64,000 nucleotides of DNA from Paenibacillus segetis (GTDB lineage: Bacteria; Bacillota; Bacilli; Paenibacillales; Paenibacillaceae). Below, in pieces: positions 1 to 8,370 of the stretch (position 1 is its first letter; each line of letters begins with the position of its first letter). The DNA lies in the NCBI RefSeq assembly GCF_014639155.1, contig NZ_BMFT01000008.1, forward strand, positions 1 to 64,000, given 5' to 3'. The position numbers and the translations under genes are program-made. Below the pieces are notes generated by a model. That model did no database searches, was not told the DNA's origin, and saw only the letters and a list, made by a program, of their open reading frames with translations.

Positions 1-242
1 CCCATCCGTAAGTGGTAGATTGCTCCACCTTTCATTATTCCACCATGCGGTGAAATAAATTATCCGGTATTAGCTACCGTTTCCGGTAGTTATCCCAGTC
101 TTACGGGCAGGTTGCCTACGTGTTACTCACCCGTCCGCCGCTAAGTATCAGAGGTGCAAGCACCTCATCAACTCCGCTCGACTTGCATGTATTAGGCACG
201 CCGCCAGCGTTCGTCCTGAGCCAGGATCAAACTCTCCATAAA
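1..242 (-). rRNA. rrs: 16S ribosomal RNA, 5' end (partial)
   Basis: The first ~240 nt of 16S rRNA read on the minus strand; the gene runs off the left edge. The near-universal 5' segment GAGTTTGATCCTGGCTCAG is present in reverse complement near 217-235, followed by the variable V1 loop and the conserved helix containing GGCGGACGGGTGAGTAA. The 5' boundary is placed by analogy with Bacillus 16S and is good to a few bases. Confidence 0.96.
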
Positions 243-395
243 AGAAAAGATGATTGTGCTCATTTTGAAACTGACGAGAATATTAATTCTCTTTTTTTTG
301 AATTTCACTTGCGTGAATTTCACTCACTCGTTGTTCAGTTTTCAAAGATCAACTTCGTTTTTTCGTCTTCGCTGTTTTTCAGCGGCGACTTTTAT

Positions 396-425
396 AATCT
401 ACCACATTCACCCGGTTTAAGTCAA
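396..425 (-). promoter_or_regulatory. rRNA promoter P2 (sigma-A type)
   Basis: On the minus strand TTGACT (420-425) and TAGATT (396-401) are separated by 18 nt, about 150 nt upstream of the 16S 5' end. Downstream lies an rRNA leader with a CTTTGAAAACTGAACAAC segment and two GTGAAATTC repeats likely to pair in processing stems. Confidence 0.7.
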
Positions 426-504
426 CAAGTTTTTTTCGTTTTTTTTCAGCCGTTAAACCGACAACCACGATTCAACAAGTTTTTCTTTTTTAGGGGCGAG
501 ATAT

Positions 505-534
505 AATTTATCATATCCCCCGCCCCATAGTCAA
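505..534 (-). promoter_or_regulatory. rRNA promoter P1 (sigma-A type)
   Basis: TTGACT (529-534) and TAAATT (505-510) are separated by 18 nt. This tandem partner of P2 lies about 110 nt further upstream; tandem promoters are usual for rRNA operons in Bacillales. Between the 16S gene and the next coding gene (243-558) I see only these promoters and the leader. Confidence 0.65.
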
Positions 535-558
535 CCCTAAATTGAAATTTATTTTTCT

Positions 559-789
559 TTATTGTTTTGCTTGAGGAAACCAGCCTCTACGAACATATTT
601 AGATAGCTCTTTAGCAGGAGCAAAACGTGCGTACATACGAAACACCGTTTTGTATCTTTTTGAAATAGCCTGACGGATTTCTTGGTCCAAACGATGATCA
701 CTCATATCCAAGAGCATTTCATCTAATTCTTTTCGGAGGACATAATCTAGCTCCTTACATTCTTTCTCATTGAACAACATTCCCAACAT
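559..789 (-). CDS. Short conserved hypothetical protein (76 aa)
   Basis: A small, highly charged and probably helical protein with no signal peptide or membrane segment. The start is backed by AAGGAG ten bases upstream of ATG. It lies just upstream of the rRNA promoters and is co-oriented with 16S. Features are an acidic/leucine-rich N-terminal half (residues 1-40) and a basic, aromatic C-terminal half with RYKTVFRMYARF around residues 45-56. The composition and good ribosome binding site make it a real gene. It resembles short uncharacterised Bacillales proteins, but I cannot assign a function. Confidence 0.75.
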   Translation of the reverse strand: MLGMLFNEKECKELDYVLRKELDEMLLDMSDHRLDQEIRQAISKRYKTVFRMYARFAPAKELSKYVRRGWFPQAKQ

Positions 790-986
790 TGTGTCACATC
801 TCCTTAATCGTTCAGGTTTCGAATTTTGAAGGTATTGGGTTTGTCCTATGATGTTCTATTGGACCCACGTTCACAATTCTTTTGTTAAATAAAATTAACC
901 TTGTCCCCTGCTGAATAAACTCGGCTATAAGAACCGTTTTAATGGTATTCACATTTTTTTGGAAAATTATGATCAATTCTGATATT

Positions 987-1604
987 TTATAAGCTAACTA
1001 AATATAGTGTAAGTGTACTCTCAATAATTGCAGCGATCAGCAATGATATAGTAATCCATATCGATGCCCTTACAATTGTTTTAAGAAAAGCACCCCAGTT
1101 TACTGTCCGCTCCGATAAATCCCTAGCGCCCCACTCACCCAGACCTTTCATCACCAAGTATCCAAATTGTAATCCAAATGCGGCTGCGATTAAAATCGCT
1201 GGAATTTCAATAATGCCATGCGGTAATAAGCCTTTAACAATCAGATCAAACAAATTCTCCCCTTGCGTAGCCGCTGCACTTAACAAATAACCAATGACCA
1301 TCCCGTTCATGATCAAGAAGAAGATAGGTAATAAGCCAAATAAAGCACCAGCAAAAATAATTACGATACTCTTCACCGCATTATTTAGAAAAATAAACAC
1401 AAAGAAATTCCATTCCGGATGAGCAGACTGTGATAACTCCTGGCTATATTCACGCAAACTTTCCAATTGAGGAGCAATCAACGTTGTAATAAAATCTGCA
1501 TTTACTGTTCCGATGACCATCCCCGCCACGAATAGAACCAACGATAACAGCATCATCTTCTTATATTTCAATATATCCTCTACAAATCGACGCCATGAAA
1601 GCAT
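987..1604 (-). CDS. SpoIIM-family (stage II sporulation M-like) membrane protein
   Basis: An integral membrane protein of 205 aa. A short cytoplasmic N-terminus is followed by a helix at ~17-35, an extracytoplasmic loop, then four hydrophobic segments at ~70-92, ~93-115, ~130-155 and ~175-200. The segment FLIMNGMVIGYLLS and the following G..PHGIIEIPAI are hallmarks of the SpoIIM/DUF95 family. SpoIIM of B. subtilis, with SpoIID and SpoIIP, drives septal peptidoglycan remodelling during engulfment. The classical spoIIM gene lies elsewhere in B. subtilis, so this may be a paralogue rather than the engulfment protein itself. It is divergent from pdaB and has a GGAGG site before its ATG. Confidence 0.8.
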   Translation of the reverse strand: MLSWRRFVEDILKYKKMMLLSLVLFVAGMVIGTVNADFITTLIAPQLESLREYSQELSQSAHPEWNFFVFIFLNNAVKSIVIIFAGALFGLLPIFFLIMNGMVIGYLLSAAATQGENLFDLIVKGLLPHGIIEIPAILIAAAFGLQFGYLVMKGLGEWGARDLSERTVNWGAFLKTIVRASIWITISLLIAAIIESTLTLYLVSL

Positions 1605-1730
1605 AAAGTAAAACCTCCCTGTTGTATTTGTTGTAATTCATGAGACAAAACGGTAATAAAAGTTACTGGTACGAGCATACATTGTAAAAGTGGACAAATT
1701 CATTCTGATGACGAGAGGGGCTTAAAGCTC

Positions 1731-2540
1731 ATGAACAACTTCTTCTATGTCCTGAACGGGAAGAAAATCAAAAGGTTTTTCTTTGTTTTTACTGCGGCCC
1801 TGTTTGCAGTAGGTATTATCTATGTAGAGAAGGGTCACGTCACCGTGTTCTCCGAAGAAAGCAGTCCTTCCGCCGTTTACAGCGTATCAACGGACAAGAA
1901 AGTGATCGCCCTGACTTTCGATATAAGTTGGGGAGATAAACGTACGGAGCCAATCCTAAAGATACTCAAGGATAAAAACGTACAGAAAGCAACCTTCTTC
2001 CTCTCTTCTCCTTGGAGCAAAACTCATCCGGAAATTGTAAAAGCGATACAACAGCAAGGATACGAAATCGGAAGCCATGGACATAAGCACGTCAATTACA
2101 GTGGGCTTAGTGAAGAAGAAATTTCCCGCCAGATCAACTCTGCACATTCTATATTAACCGATTTAACTGGAAAAGAGCCAAAACTCCTCCGTCTCCCTAA
2201 TGGAGATTTTGACAAGCGAGTACTAAAAATTGCCCAGAACAAAGGATATACAGTCATTCAATGGGATACTGACTCACAGGATTGGATGAATAAAGGTGTG
2301 CAGACTATCGTAGATCGTGTAGTGAATAAAGCCCACCCTGGTGATATCGTATTGCTCCATGCCAGTGACTCTGTCAAACAAACTCATGAAGCACTACCGA
2401 TCATTATCGACGAGCTCCGTAAGAAGGGCTATGACTTCGTCTCCGTTTCCGACTTACTTCAGGAGGCTAGCGTTAAAGGTACGGAGGTTCGTGATCAAAC
2501 TTGGGTCAACGAACAAATCGATAATGCTGCCGGGATGTAG
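1731..2540 (+). CDS. pdaB: Sporulation polysaccharide deacetylase-family protein PdaB
   Basis: A 269-aa NodB-homology (carbohydrate esterase 4) protein. An N-terminal membrane anchor (~15-32) is followed by the deacetylase fold: TFDISWGD (62-69, motif 1, Asp64), SHGHKH (115-120, motif 2 with the two metal His), RLPNG (154-158, motif 3), DTDSQDW (179-185) and LLH (208-210, catalytic His). Motif 1 carries DI in place of the usual DD, as in the PdaB subfamily. PdaB is needed for spore stability and cortex maintenance in Bacillus. It sits head-to-head with the spoIIM-like gene and faces kbaA, the same neighbourhood as in B. subtilis. CATACATT at 1676-1683 looks like a sporulation-sigma -10 element, but I regard that as tentative. 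Confidence 0.93.
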   Translation: MNNFFYVLNGKKIKRFFFVFTAALFAVGIIYVEKGHVTVFSEESSPSAVYSVSTDKKVIALTFDISWGDKRTEPILKILKDKNVQKATFFLSSPWSKTHPEIVKAIQQQGYEIGSHGHKHVNYSGLSEEEISRQINSAHSILTDLTGKEPKLLRLPNGDFDKRVLKIAQNKGYTVIQWDTDSQDWMNKGVQTIVDRVVNKAHPGDIVLLHASDSVKQTHEALPIIIDELRKKGYDFVSVSDLLQEASVKGTEVRDQTWVNEQIDNAAGM

Positions 2541-2621
2541 ATCAATTCTTTTATATAATCAACCCTTGAGACTTCCATGATTTGGGGGTCTTTTTGGTGT
2601 TATTAAAGTAGTTTTATAATA

Positions 2622-2655
2622 AAAAGAGCTCAGGGATTATGCCCCGAGCCCTTAA
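2622..2655 (-). terminator. Rho-independent terminator after kbaA
   Basis: On the minus strand GGGCTCGGG and CCCTGAGCTC form a hairpin around CATAAT, followed by TTTTTATT. It lies ~20 nt past the kbaA stop codon. Confidence 0.75.
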
Positions 2656-2673
2656 TATTTGCGTTATGTATGA

Positions 2674-3261
2674 TTATCGACTTGATGGTTTCAATACCCG
2701 ATGTAAAATCAAAATTTGGTAAGCATTACAAGCAAGAAGTGGCGCTCCGATCCATATCGTGGCTTGGTTAACTCCGATATTTAGCACGCCAATCATCTCT
2801 ACAATCGTCACTGCGATCATGAAAAATAATGTTGGAATCCAAGCTGAAGCATTCGTCCATTTCGCTTTGAAATAAGCTGTCACGAGAGCAATGATTAGTA
2901 CGATGATGCCTAGCATCACATCTGAAATCCCACTTTTCCCTTCGCCTACAAAGACCCGAAGAAACATGAGCTCCATAAGTGCTAATACAGTGAGTGCAAT
3001 CTGCACATAACGCCAGGTCATTCTAGAAAAGACACCTGATCCCATGTAATTCATCATTAGATATGCAAAAAAGCCCATTTGGGAATAGATACTAACCATA
3101 ATCCCAACTCCAAGTAATATGAGGATATTCATTAGGAAATCAGCAGTTCCATTCAATTGAATAGTATGAGTCCATTGCAATAACAAACCGGCAAGCAATG
3201 ATCCAACGGCACCAACTACCAAACTAGTCCAAAGCAAATACAGCCATTTTTTCAAGTTCAA
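2674..3261 (-). CDS. kbaA: KinB-signalling pathway activation protein KbaA
   Basis: A 195-aa polytopic membrane protein with six hydrophobic segments (~7-27, 42-62, 64-82, 90-105, 113-133, 145-190). It matches KbaA in length, topology and position (gerD-kbaA-pdaB) in B. subtilis, where it is needed for KinB kinase to feed the sporulation phosphorelay. The start is TTG, chosen because GGAGG lies 8 nt upstream and no ATG fits. It lies convergent with pdaB and divergent from gerD. Confidence 0.9.
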   Translation of the reverse strand: MNLKKWLYLLWTSLVVGAVGSLLAGLLLQWTHTIQLNGTADFLMNILILLGVGIMVSIYSQMGFFAYLMMNYMGSGVFSRMTWRYVQIALTVLALMELMFLRVFVGEGKSGISDVMLGIIVLIIALVTAYFKAKWTNASAWIPTLFFMIAVTIVEMIGVLNIGVNQATIWIGAPLLACNAYQILILHRVLKPSSR

Positions 3262-3382
3262 ATGTCACACCTCCGAAATTATTTTACCAACGTTCCCAGT
3301 AAAAAACCATTCTTTTCAATAGGATAATTCTTTTTTACATCCACATAATAAGGGCAGTGACGCTAACAAGGAGGAAGGGAAC

Positions 3383-4135
3383 ATGAAATGGCTGGGTTAC
3401 CGATGGTATTTATGCATCTTATGTACAATTGCTCTTCCGCTAACGGCCTGCGGTTCTGAACAAAGCTCTTCGTCTCAAGGAGGAGGATATAAAGAAACCA
3501 AAACCATGCTTATTGACATTCTTAAAACAGATGAAGGTAAGAAAGCTATATATGAAGCATTAAGCAGCGGAGGCGGTAGCTCTAGTTCAAGCTCCAGTTC
3601 GGAGTCAGGCGATTCAAGTGGTAGTAGTGGAAGTGGTGGTGGTTCGGTTGGTATCAAAATGATTCTCCCATCGCAAAGCAATGAGGAAATACGACTCGCT
3701 GTTAAGGATACAATTACCTCACCCGATTATAAGAAGGAAATCGAAAAAATTATGAAAGATCCAAAGTTTGCTGGAGACTTTGCTAAAGCCATTAATTCCG
3801 AGAGCAAACAACTCCATTTACAATTAATTAAAGATCCTTCTTACCAAAAGTCGGTAGGCGAGATCATGAAATCACCGGAAATGATGAAAATGTTTCTCGA
3901 CCTCACGAAGACGTCGGATTATCGTAAACAATCGATGAATGTCATGCAAGAAGCAATGCAAAGTCCATTATTCAAAATGGAAGTTATGGAAATTCTAAAG
4001 TCCGTTGTTAAAGAACAACTCGAACCCAAAGGCTCACAATCCAAAAGCAGTGGTGAAAGCGGCGACTCCGGGGGCAAAGAATCAGGTGGAGGCGATAGTA
4101 GTAGTGGCAGTGGTGGCGAATCTGGATCTTCTTAA
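3383..4135 (+). CDS. gerD: Spore germination lipoprotein GerD
   Basis: A 250-aa lipoprotein. A hydrophobic signal ends in the lipobox LTAC with the acylated Cys at 23. Two Ser/Gly-rich low-complexity stretches (~63-88 and ~215-250) flank a charged helical core with repeating K-D-P/S-P spaced units (~100-205). GerD clusters the nutrient germinant receptors into the germinosome at the spore inner membrane. The core matches the GerD family; the long Ser/Gly linkers are more extreme than in B. subtilis, where the protein is shorter. The start has AAGGAGGAAGGG just upstream. It is flanked by kbaA and salA as in Bacillus. Confidence 0.93.
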   Translation: MKWLGYRWYLCILCTIALPLTACGSEQSSSSQGGGYKETKTMLIDILKTDEGKKAIYEALSSGGGSSSSSSSSESGDSSGSSGSGGGSVGIKMILPSQSNEEIRLAVKDTITSPDYKKEIEKIMKDPKFAGDFAKAINSESKQLHLQLIKDPSYQKSVGEIMKSPEMMKMFLDLTKTSDYRKQSMNVMQEAMQSPLFKMEVMEILKSVVKEQLEPKGSQSKSSGESGDSGGKESGGGDSSSGSGGESGSS

Positions 4136-4161
4136 AGTACCATCATAATACTCACATAAAT

Positions 4162-4190
4162 AAAGACTGACCTTGTGGTCAGTCTTTTGC
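4162..4190. terminator. Bidirectional terminator shared by gerD and salA
   Basis: AAAGACTGACC-TTGT-GGTCAGTCTTT is a near-perfect hairpin with TTTTG on the plus side and ATTTATG on the minus side. It can end both convergent transcripts. The salA stop codon (TGA, 4179-4181) lies inside the stem. Confidence 0.85.
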
Positions 4191-5300
4191 GTATTTAGCT
4201 AGAACTTGTCTAGCCAAATCATCATATAATTTCCCCGTTTCACTGTCTTCTTTATAGATTGAAGGTGAATAATCCGGTTCTGAAGGATGGTTATCAGGTG
4301 CTCCTAAAGGAATCTGAGCAAGCAATTCAGTATGAAGCGTCTCTGCTAACCTTGCCCCGCCACCTCTACCAAATATGTAATCCTTGTTACCGCATGCTGA
4401 ACATTGGTAATAGGCCATATTTTCTACCACGCCCAGCACTTCATGATCTGTCTGAAGCGCCATTGCTCCCGCACGTGCCGCCACAAATGCCGCGGTTGCA
4501 TGCGGAGTCGTTACGATAATCTCCCTGCTTTGTGGAAGCATTTGATGTACATCAAGCGCAACATCACCTGTTCCAGGAGGTAGATCCAGCAGTAGGTAAT
4601 CCAATTCGCCCCAATTTACATCACTGAGAAATTGCCTTAGCATCTTCCCCAACATCGGGCCCCGCCAAATGACAGGATTATTCTCACGAATGAAGAATCC
4701 CATGGACATCACCTTGACGCCAAAACGTTCAACTGGAATAATCGCCCCTTCCTCTACAATAGGAGATTCCTCAATTCCCATCATATCCGGAACGCTGAAG
4801 CCATAAATATCTGCATCGATTATTCCTACTCGTTGCCCACTACGAGCGAGTGCCACTGCCAGATTAACAGTTACGGTAGATTTACCTACCCCACCTTTTC
4901 CACTAGCTATTGCAACAAATTTCACACCCGCATCAGGATCCAATATCGGTAAATGCTCTAGACCCGCTCCATGACCTTTGAGATTATCTGCTGATGTAGA
5001 TTCTTGGTCTGCCGAAGCGGTATGATCTGGACCCAGAACTCCCTCTCGCTCTTGTTCAGAAGCTACTCTAAAACGACAATGCACGTCTTTAACCCCTACT
5101 TCCGAAAGACGGAAGCGGATTTCGCGCTCTAGTTCCTCTTGTTGATCCATCTCTAAACATACAATCGTAAGTGAAACGCGATCTTCTTTGACCATAATGT
5201 CGCGAATCCACTGCATTTCTACCAAGCTTTGCTTCAACGTAGGTTCAGCAATTGGGCGTAGAGCAGCAAGTAGCTCTTCCTTCGATAACAATGACAGCAC
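4179..5300 (-). CDS. salA: Mrp/NBP35-family ATPase SalA
   Basis: A 373-aa P-loop protein. Residues ~1-75 form a DUF59-like domain, followed by an acidic linker. The Mrp ATPase domain has a deviant Walker A SGKGGVGKST (133-142), a DADIYG switch and a LLLDLPPGTGD Walker B-like motif. A CSACG pair near residue 315 is the typical Fe-S binding site of this family. Mrp proteins act as Fe-S carriers; in B. subtilis SalA (YbaL) also represses scoC and so raises exoprotease expression. It lies between cwlD and gerD exactly as in B. subtilis. Confidence 0.92.
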   Translation of the reverse strand: MLSLLSKEELLAALRPIAEPTLKQSLVEMQWIRDIMVKEDRVSLTIVCLEMDQQEELEREIRFRLSEVGVKDVHCRFRVASEQEREGVLGPDHTASADQESTSADNLKGHGAGLEHLPILDPDAGVKFVAIASGKGGVGKSTVTVNLAVALARSGQRVGIIDADIYGFSVPDMMGIEESPIVEEGAIIPVERFGVKVMSMGFFIRENNPVIWRGPMLGKMLRQFLSDVNWGELDYLLLDLPPGTGDVALDVHQMLPQSREIIVTTPHATAAFVAARAGAMALQTDHEVLGVVENMAYYQCSACGNKDYIFGRGGGARLAETLHTELLAQIPLGAPDNHPSEPDYSPSIYKEDSETGKLYDDLARQVLAKYAKD

Positions 5301-5349
5301 CTCGAATTCTTATCATATCGTATTCATCACTATGATAATCATTATAGCA

Positions 5350-6120
5350 TTATCTGTCATCATCTGCTCCACCCTCGCTCTTTTCTCCTGCACTGTACCG
5401 TAGAATCCCCTTATAAATTGCACCAGCTACTTTACGTTGGTAGGCATCATCCTTAAGCCACTTAGCCTCCTCGGGATTTGATAGAAATCCAACCTCTACT
5501 AGAACAGCAGGTATTTTCAGAGCATCTAACAAATAAACGGTTTTATCGGATTGTTTGGCAACCCGGTCGGTATTTTCTAAGTTATATTTAAGTTCTTGTT
5601 GCACTAGCTGAGCCAAATTTACACTATCCTTGTTCTGGTAATTATAAAATGTCTGCGCTCCGCTCCAACGCGATGACGGCACGCTATTCATATGTATGCT
5701 AAGAAAGAGCTTCGCTTCCTTCTCTTCAATAAACCGTACACGCTGCTTAAGGTCCTCTGACTTACGTTTTTTATACCCTTTCGTATTTGTATCCGCCAAG
5801 TCTCGATCATCCTCACGTGTCATAACCACGATAGCCCCCGCTTGTTGCAAATAATCTCTTAAGTATAACGCTACAGCTAAATTAATGTCCTTCTCGATAA
5901 TCCCCTGCTTACTAACAGCCCCTCCATCGGGACCCCCATGACCCGCATCAAGCGCTATGGTTACTCCCGCAAGAGGAAGACTCCAGTATTTTGATACCTT
6001 TGTCGTTGGGATCTCATAAGCAGCTATCCCCAGTATCAAGCCAAGCAAACCTATGCCAATCAACACCTTTTTTACATGGCTAAAGGAAATCGATACAAAC
6101 ACCTTGTCTCTTGAGCCCAT
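5350..6120 (-). CDS. cwlD: Germination-specific N-acetylmuramoyl-L-alanine amidase CwlD
   Basis: A 256-aa amidase_3 enzyme with an N-terminal membrane anchor (~17-37). Zinc-ligand motifs are LDAGHGGPD (His61), GIIEKD (Glu76) and a SIHMNS segment; VEVGFLSNPEE carries the late catalytic Glu. CwlD removes peptide side chains from muramic acid so that, with PdaA, muramic-delta-lactam forms in the spore cortex. I moved the start to an ATG preceded by GGAGGTGG at 8 nt; an upstream in-frame start would add 20 residues but lacks a good site. It runs toward salA with ~50 nt between. Confidence 0.94.
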   Translation of the reverse strand: MGSRDKVFVSISFSHVKKVLIGIGLLGLILGIAAYEIPTTKVSKYWSLPLAGVTIALDAGHGGPDGGAVSKQGIIEKDINLAVALYLRDYLQQAGAIVVMTREDDRDLADTNTKGYKKRKSEDLKQRVRFIEEKEAKLFLSIHMNSVPSSRWSGAQTFYNYQNKDSVNLAQLVQQELKYNLENTDRVAKQSDKTVYLLDALKIPAVLVEVGFLSNPEEAKWLKDDAYQRKVAGAIYKGILRYSAGEKSEGGADDDR

Positions 6121-6195
6121 AAAAAAGCCACCTCCGTCCCCATATTGACAATACTCATCTATATGGGACAAGGTGGACAAATATACCTCTAAAGC

Positions 6196-7365
6196 TTAAA
6201 TCACGACTTGATGACTCATACCTTCGATCAATACTTTAGCAACTTCAGGCCGAGTGAACTCTGGAGGAGGGCACACGCCATCACGTAGCAACGCTCTCAC
6301 CTTAGTACCGGACAAGGTTAAATGATCTTCATTCGAATGAGGACAAGTCTTACTTGACGCCATGTTGCCACATTTGGTGCAGAAGAAACTATGTTCGAAG
6401 AACAGCGGGGCAATCCCCAATTCTTCAGAGCTAAAGTTAGAGAAGATTTCTTGAGCTTCATAGGTACCGTAATAGTCACCTACCCCAGCATGATCCCGAC
6501 CAACGATAAAATGCGTACAGCCGTAATTTTTCCGAACCATGGCATGGAAGATCGCTTCACGAGGTCCCGCATAACGCATAGCCGCAGGGAACACTCCTAG
6601 GAAAGTTCGATTTGCCGGATAGTAGTTCTCCAGGAGAGTCACATAGCTTTTCATTCGTACATCAGCAGCTACGTCATCCGACTTAGTCTCACCAACTAAC
6701 GGATTCAGAAACAGTGCATCTACAATCTCCATCGCACTCTTCTGAATGTACTCATGAGCTCGATGAACTGGGTTTCTGGTTTGAAAACCAACCACGGTTC
6801 TCCAGCCCTTTTCAGCAAAAATGGCACGAGTTACAGCCGGATCATAATAAAATTCACCGAATCGTTCTGGCTGTGGACGATTAAGCACCTTAATTGATCC
6901 ACCAACATAGATCGGTGAACGCTCTAACAATTTTTTAACACCAGGATGTTCTGGATCCTCTGTCTTAAATACATTCCGGATTTCTTCCAACTGATCAACT
7001 TTATAAATACTCTCAATATTCAAAAGGCCATATACCACTCCGTCATTCTCACCGATCAGAGCTACCTCTTCGTCAATCGAAAGGTTCTGTGCTTGTTCTT
7101 CACTAACTGAAAGTGTAATAGGTATACTCCATACTGTTCCATCAACTAGTCTCATTGATTTGACGACGGAATGATAGTCTGCTTCATTTAAGAACCCCGT
7201 CAACGGTGAAAATGCTCCTACCCCGATCAAATCGAGATCCGAAATGGTCCAAGTATTTATTCGAATCGATTTTAAATCTTTTACCGTAGCCAATAATCTC
7301 TCACGCTCATCGCCAGTGACAACTTGATTTACCAAAGTTCCACCATGCGGTGCAATTGCAGTCAT
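6196..7365 (-). CDS. sat: Sulfate adenylyltransferase (ATP sulfurylase)
   Basis: This 389-aa enzyme converts sulfate and ATP to adenosine 5'-phosphosulfate, the first step of assimilatory sulfate reduction. It shows the PUA-like N-terminal domain and the catalytic motifs QTRNPVHRAHE, with its two His, and GRDHAGVG. A late CTKCGNMASSKTCPH segment (four Cys/His) is typical of the bacterial homo-oligomeric form. Start chosen at the ATG with GAGGGAGAG 7 nt upstream, 24 nt inside a longer frame. It follows cysH by ~35 nt, so both are probably one transcript. Confidence 0.95.
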   Translation of the reverse strand: MTAIAPHGGTLVNQVVTGDERERLLATVKDLKSIRINTWTISDLDLIGVGAFSPLTGFLNEADYHSVVKSMRLVDGTVWSIPITLSVSEEQAQNLSIDEEVALIGENDGVVYGLLNIESIYKVDQLEEIRNVFKTEDPEHPGVKKLLERSPIYVGGSIKVLNRPQPERFGEFYYDPAVTRAIFAEKGWRTVVGFQTRNPVHRAHEYIQKSAMEIVDALFLNPLVGETKSDDVAADVRMKSYVTLLENYYPANRTFLGVFPAAMRYAGPREAIFHAMVRKNYGCTHFIVGRDHAGVGDYYGTYEAQEIFSNFSSEELGIAPLFFEHSFFCTKCGNMASSKTCPHSNEDHLTLSGTKVRALLRDGVCPPPEFTRPEVAKVLIEGMSHQVVI

Positions 7366-7400
7366 ATCCTTCTCTCCCTCGTTATACATATAGAGTACAT

Positions 7401-8093
7401 TTATTTATGAAGTCCACACTCAGTCTTCTCTGACCCTGCCCAACGTCCAGCACGCGGATCTTCCCCTGGCATTACCGGGCGAGTACATTGCTCGCAACCA
7501 ATACTAGGGAAGTTCTGATCATGAAGAGGATTATAGATCAGATCGTTCTTACGAATATATTCCCAAACATCCTCTGAGCTCCAACTGGCTAACGGATTAA
7601 ACTTTACTAGACCGAATTTACTATCATATTCAACTTTCTTCGCATTGGCACGTGTAGGGGCTTGATCGCGGCGAATACCTGTAATCCAAGCTTCATATTG
7701 CGAGAGAATCCGAGTTAAAGGCTCTACTTTGCGAATGCCACAGCAAGCATTAGGATCCGTTATCCACAATTGCTCCCCATGTTGCAGTGCTTGTTCTTCA
7801 GGAGTGATTATTGGAGACACTTTTACAAACTCTAGAGCATACTTAGCAGCCATTGCATCCCTAGTCTCATACGTTTCTTTAAAATGAAAGTCCGTATCTA
7901 AATAAAAGATGTCACTGGATGGGCTGATTTTCTGCAGTATATCTACTAATACGACATCCTCAGCTCCAAAGCTGCAAGCAAAAGTTATGTTCGGAAATGC
8001 TTCAACAGCCCACTTCACTACTTCTTCGGCAGATGCTAATTCCAATTCCTCAGCCTTAACCCTAATTAATTCCTCTTTCTCCAATAAGTTCAT
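7401..8093 (-). CDS. cysH: Phosphoadenylyl-/adenylyl-sulfate reductase
   Basis: This 230-aa reductase makes sulfite from activated sulfate using thioredoxin. It has the PP-loop SFGAED (41-46), the Cys pairs CC (117-118) and CEQC (200-203) that bind a [4Fe-4S] cluster, and the catalytic Cys226 in the C-terminal ECGLH. The cluster-binding cysteines mark the type able to use APS; B. subtilis CysH of this type uses both APS and PAPS. No APS kinase is seen nearby, which fits direct APS reduction. Start is at the ATG behind GAGGGGGAG; an 18-residue upstream extension is not convincing. Confidence 0.93.
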   Translation of the reverse strand: MNLLEKEELIRVKAEELELASAEEVVKWAVEAFPNITFACSFGAEDVVLVDILQKISPSSDIFYLDTDFHFKETYETRDAMAAKYALEFVKVSPIITPEEQALQHGEQLWITDPNACCGIRKVEPLTRILSQYEAWITGIRRDQAPTRANAKKVEYDSKFGLVKFNPLASWSSEDVWEYIRKNDLIYNPLHDQNFPSIGCEQCTRPVMPGEDPRAGRWAGSEKTECGLHK

Positions 8094-8163
8094 TACTTCT
8101 CCCCCTCGTACAATACATAATAAAGGAAATAGTCCCACTAAACACATTTGAATTATAAATTTA

Positions 8164-8191
8164 AGTATAAAACTTTCCTGTAATAAGTCAA
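8164..8191 (-). promoter_or_regulatory. Sigma-A promoter of cysH-sat
   Basis: On the minus strand TTGACT (8186-8191) and TATACT (8164-8169) are separated by 16 nt, giving a leader of ~65 nt. I see no S-box riboswitch core in the leader; sulfur-responsive repression (CymR type) is possible but not shown. Confidence 0.6.
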
Positions 8192-8255
8192 TATTTCCAA
8201 ATAAAGAACCCTCTACAAAAGGGCTCCATTCCTTACTCTTCTTTCTCCCCAGGAT

Positions 8256-8303
8256 CTAAAAAAAGACCTTCATAAGCAGGGGATCTGCTAATTGAAGGTC
8301 TTT
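8256..8303 (-). terminator. Strong hairpin terminator between rpsI and cysH
   Basis: On the minus strand AAAGACCTTCA pairs with TGAAGGTCTTT, with a nested AGCAG/CTGCT stem, followed by seven T. It lies ~130 nt beyond the rpsI stop, after a first terminator. It either backs up rpsI termination or ends a short RNA started between the two. The rest of 8094-8432 holds only the cysH promoter and a minor GC hairpin near 8207-8227. Confidence 0.8.
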
Positions 8304-8370
8304 AGTTAACATAGAATCGGTTTAATACAAAAACACCGTACATAGGGAAAATAAGGACGTATCGATTCGA

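Noticed and set aside
120..506. 128-aa plus-strand open frame across the 16S start and rRNA promoters
   Set aside because: Overlaps structural rRNA and promoter sequence on the other strand; Phe-rich translation of T-tracts with no start signal.
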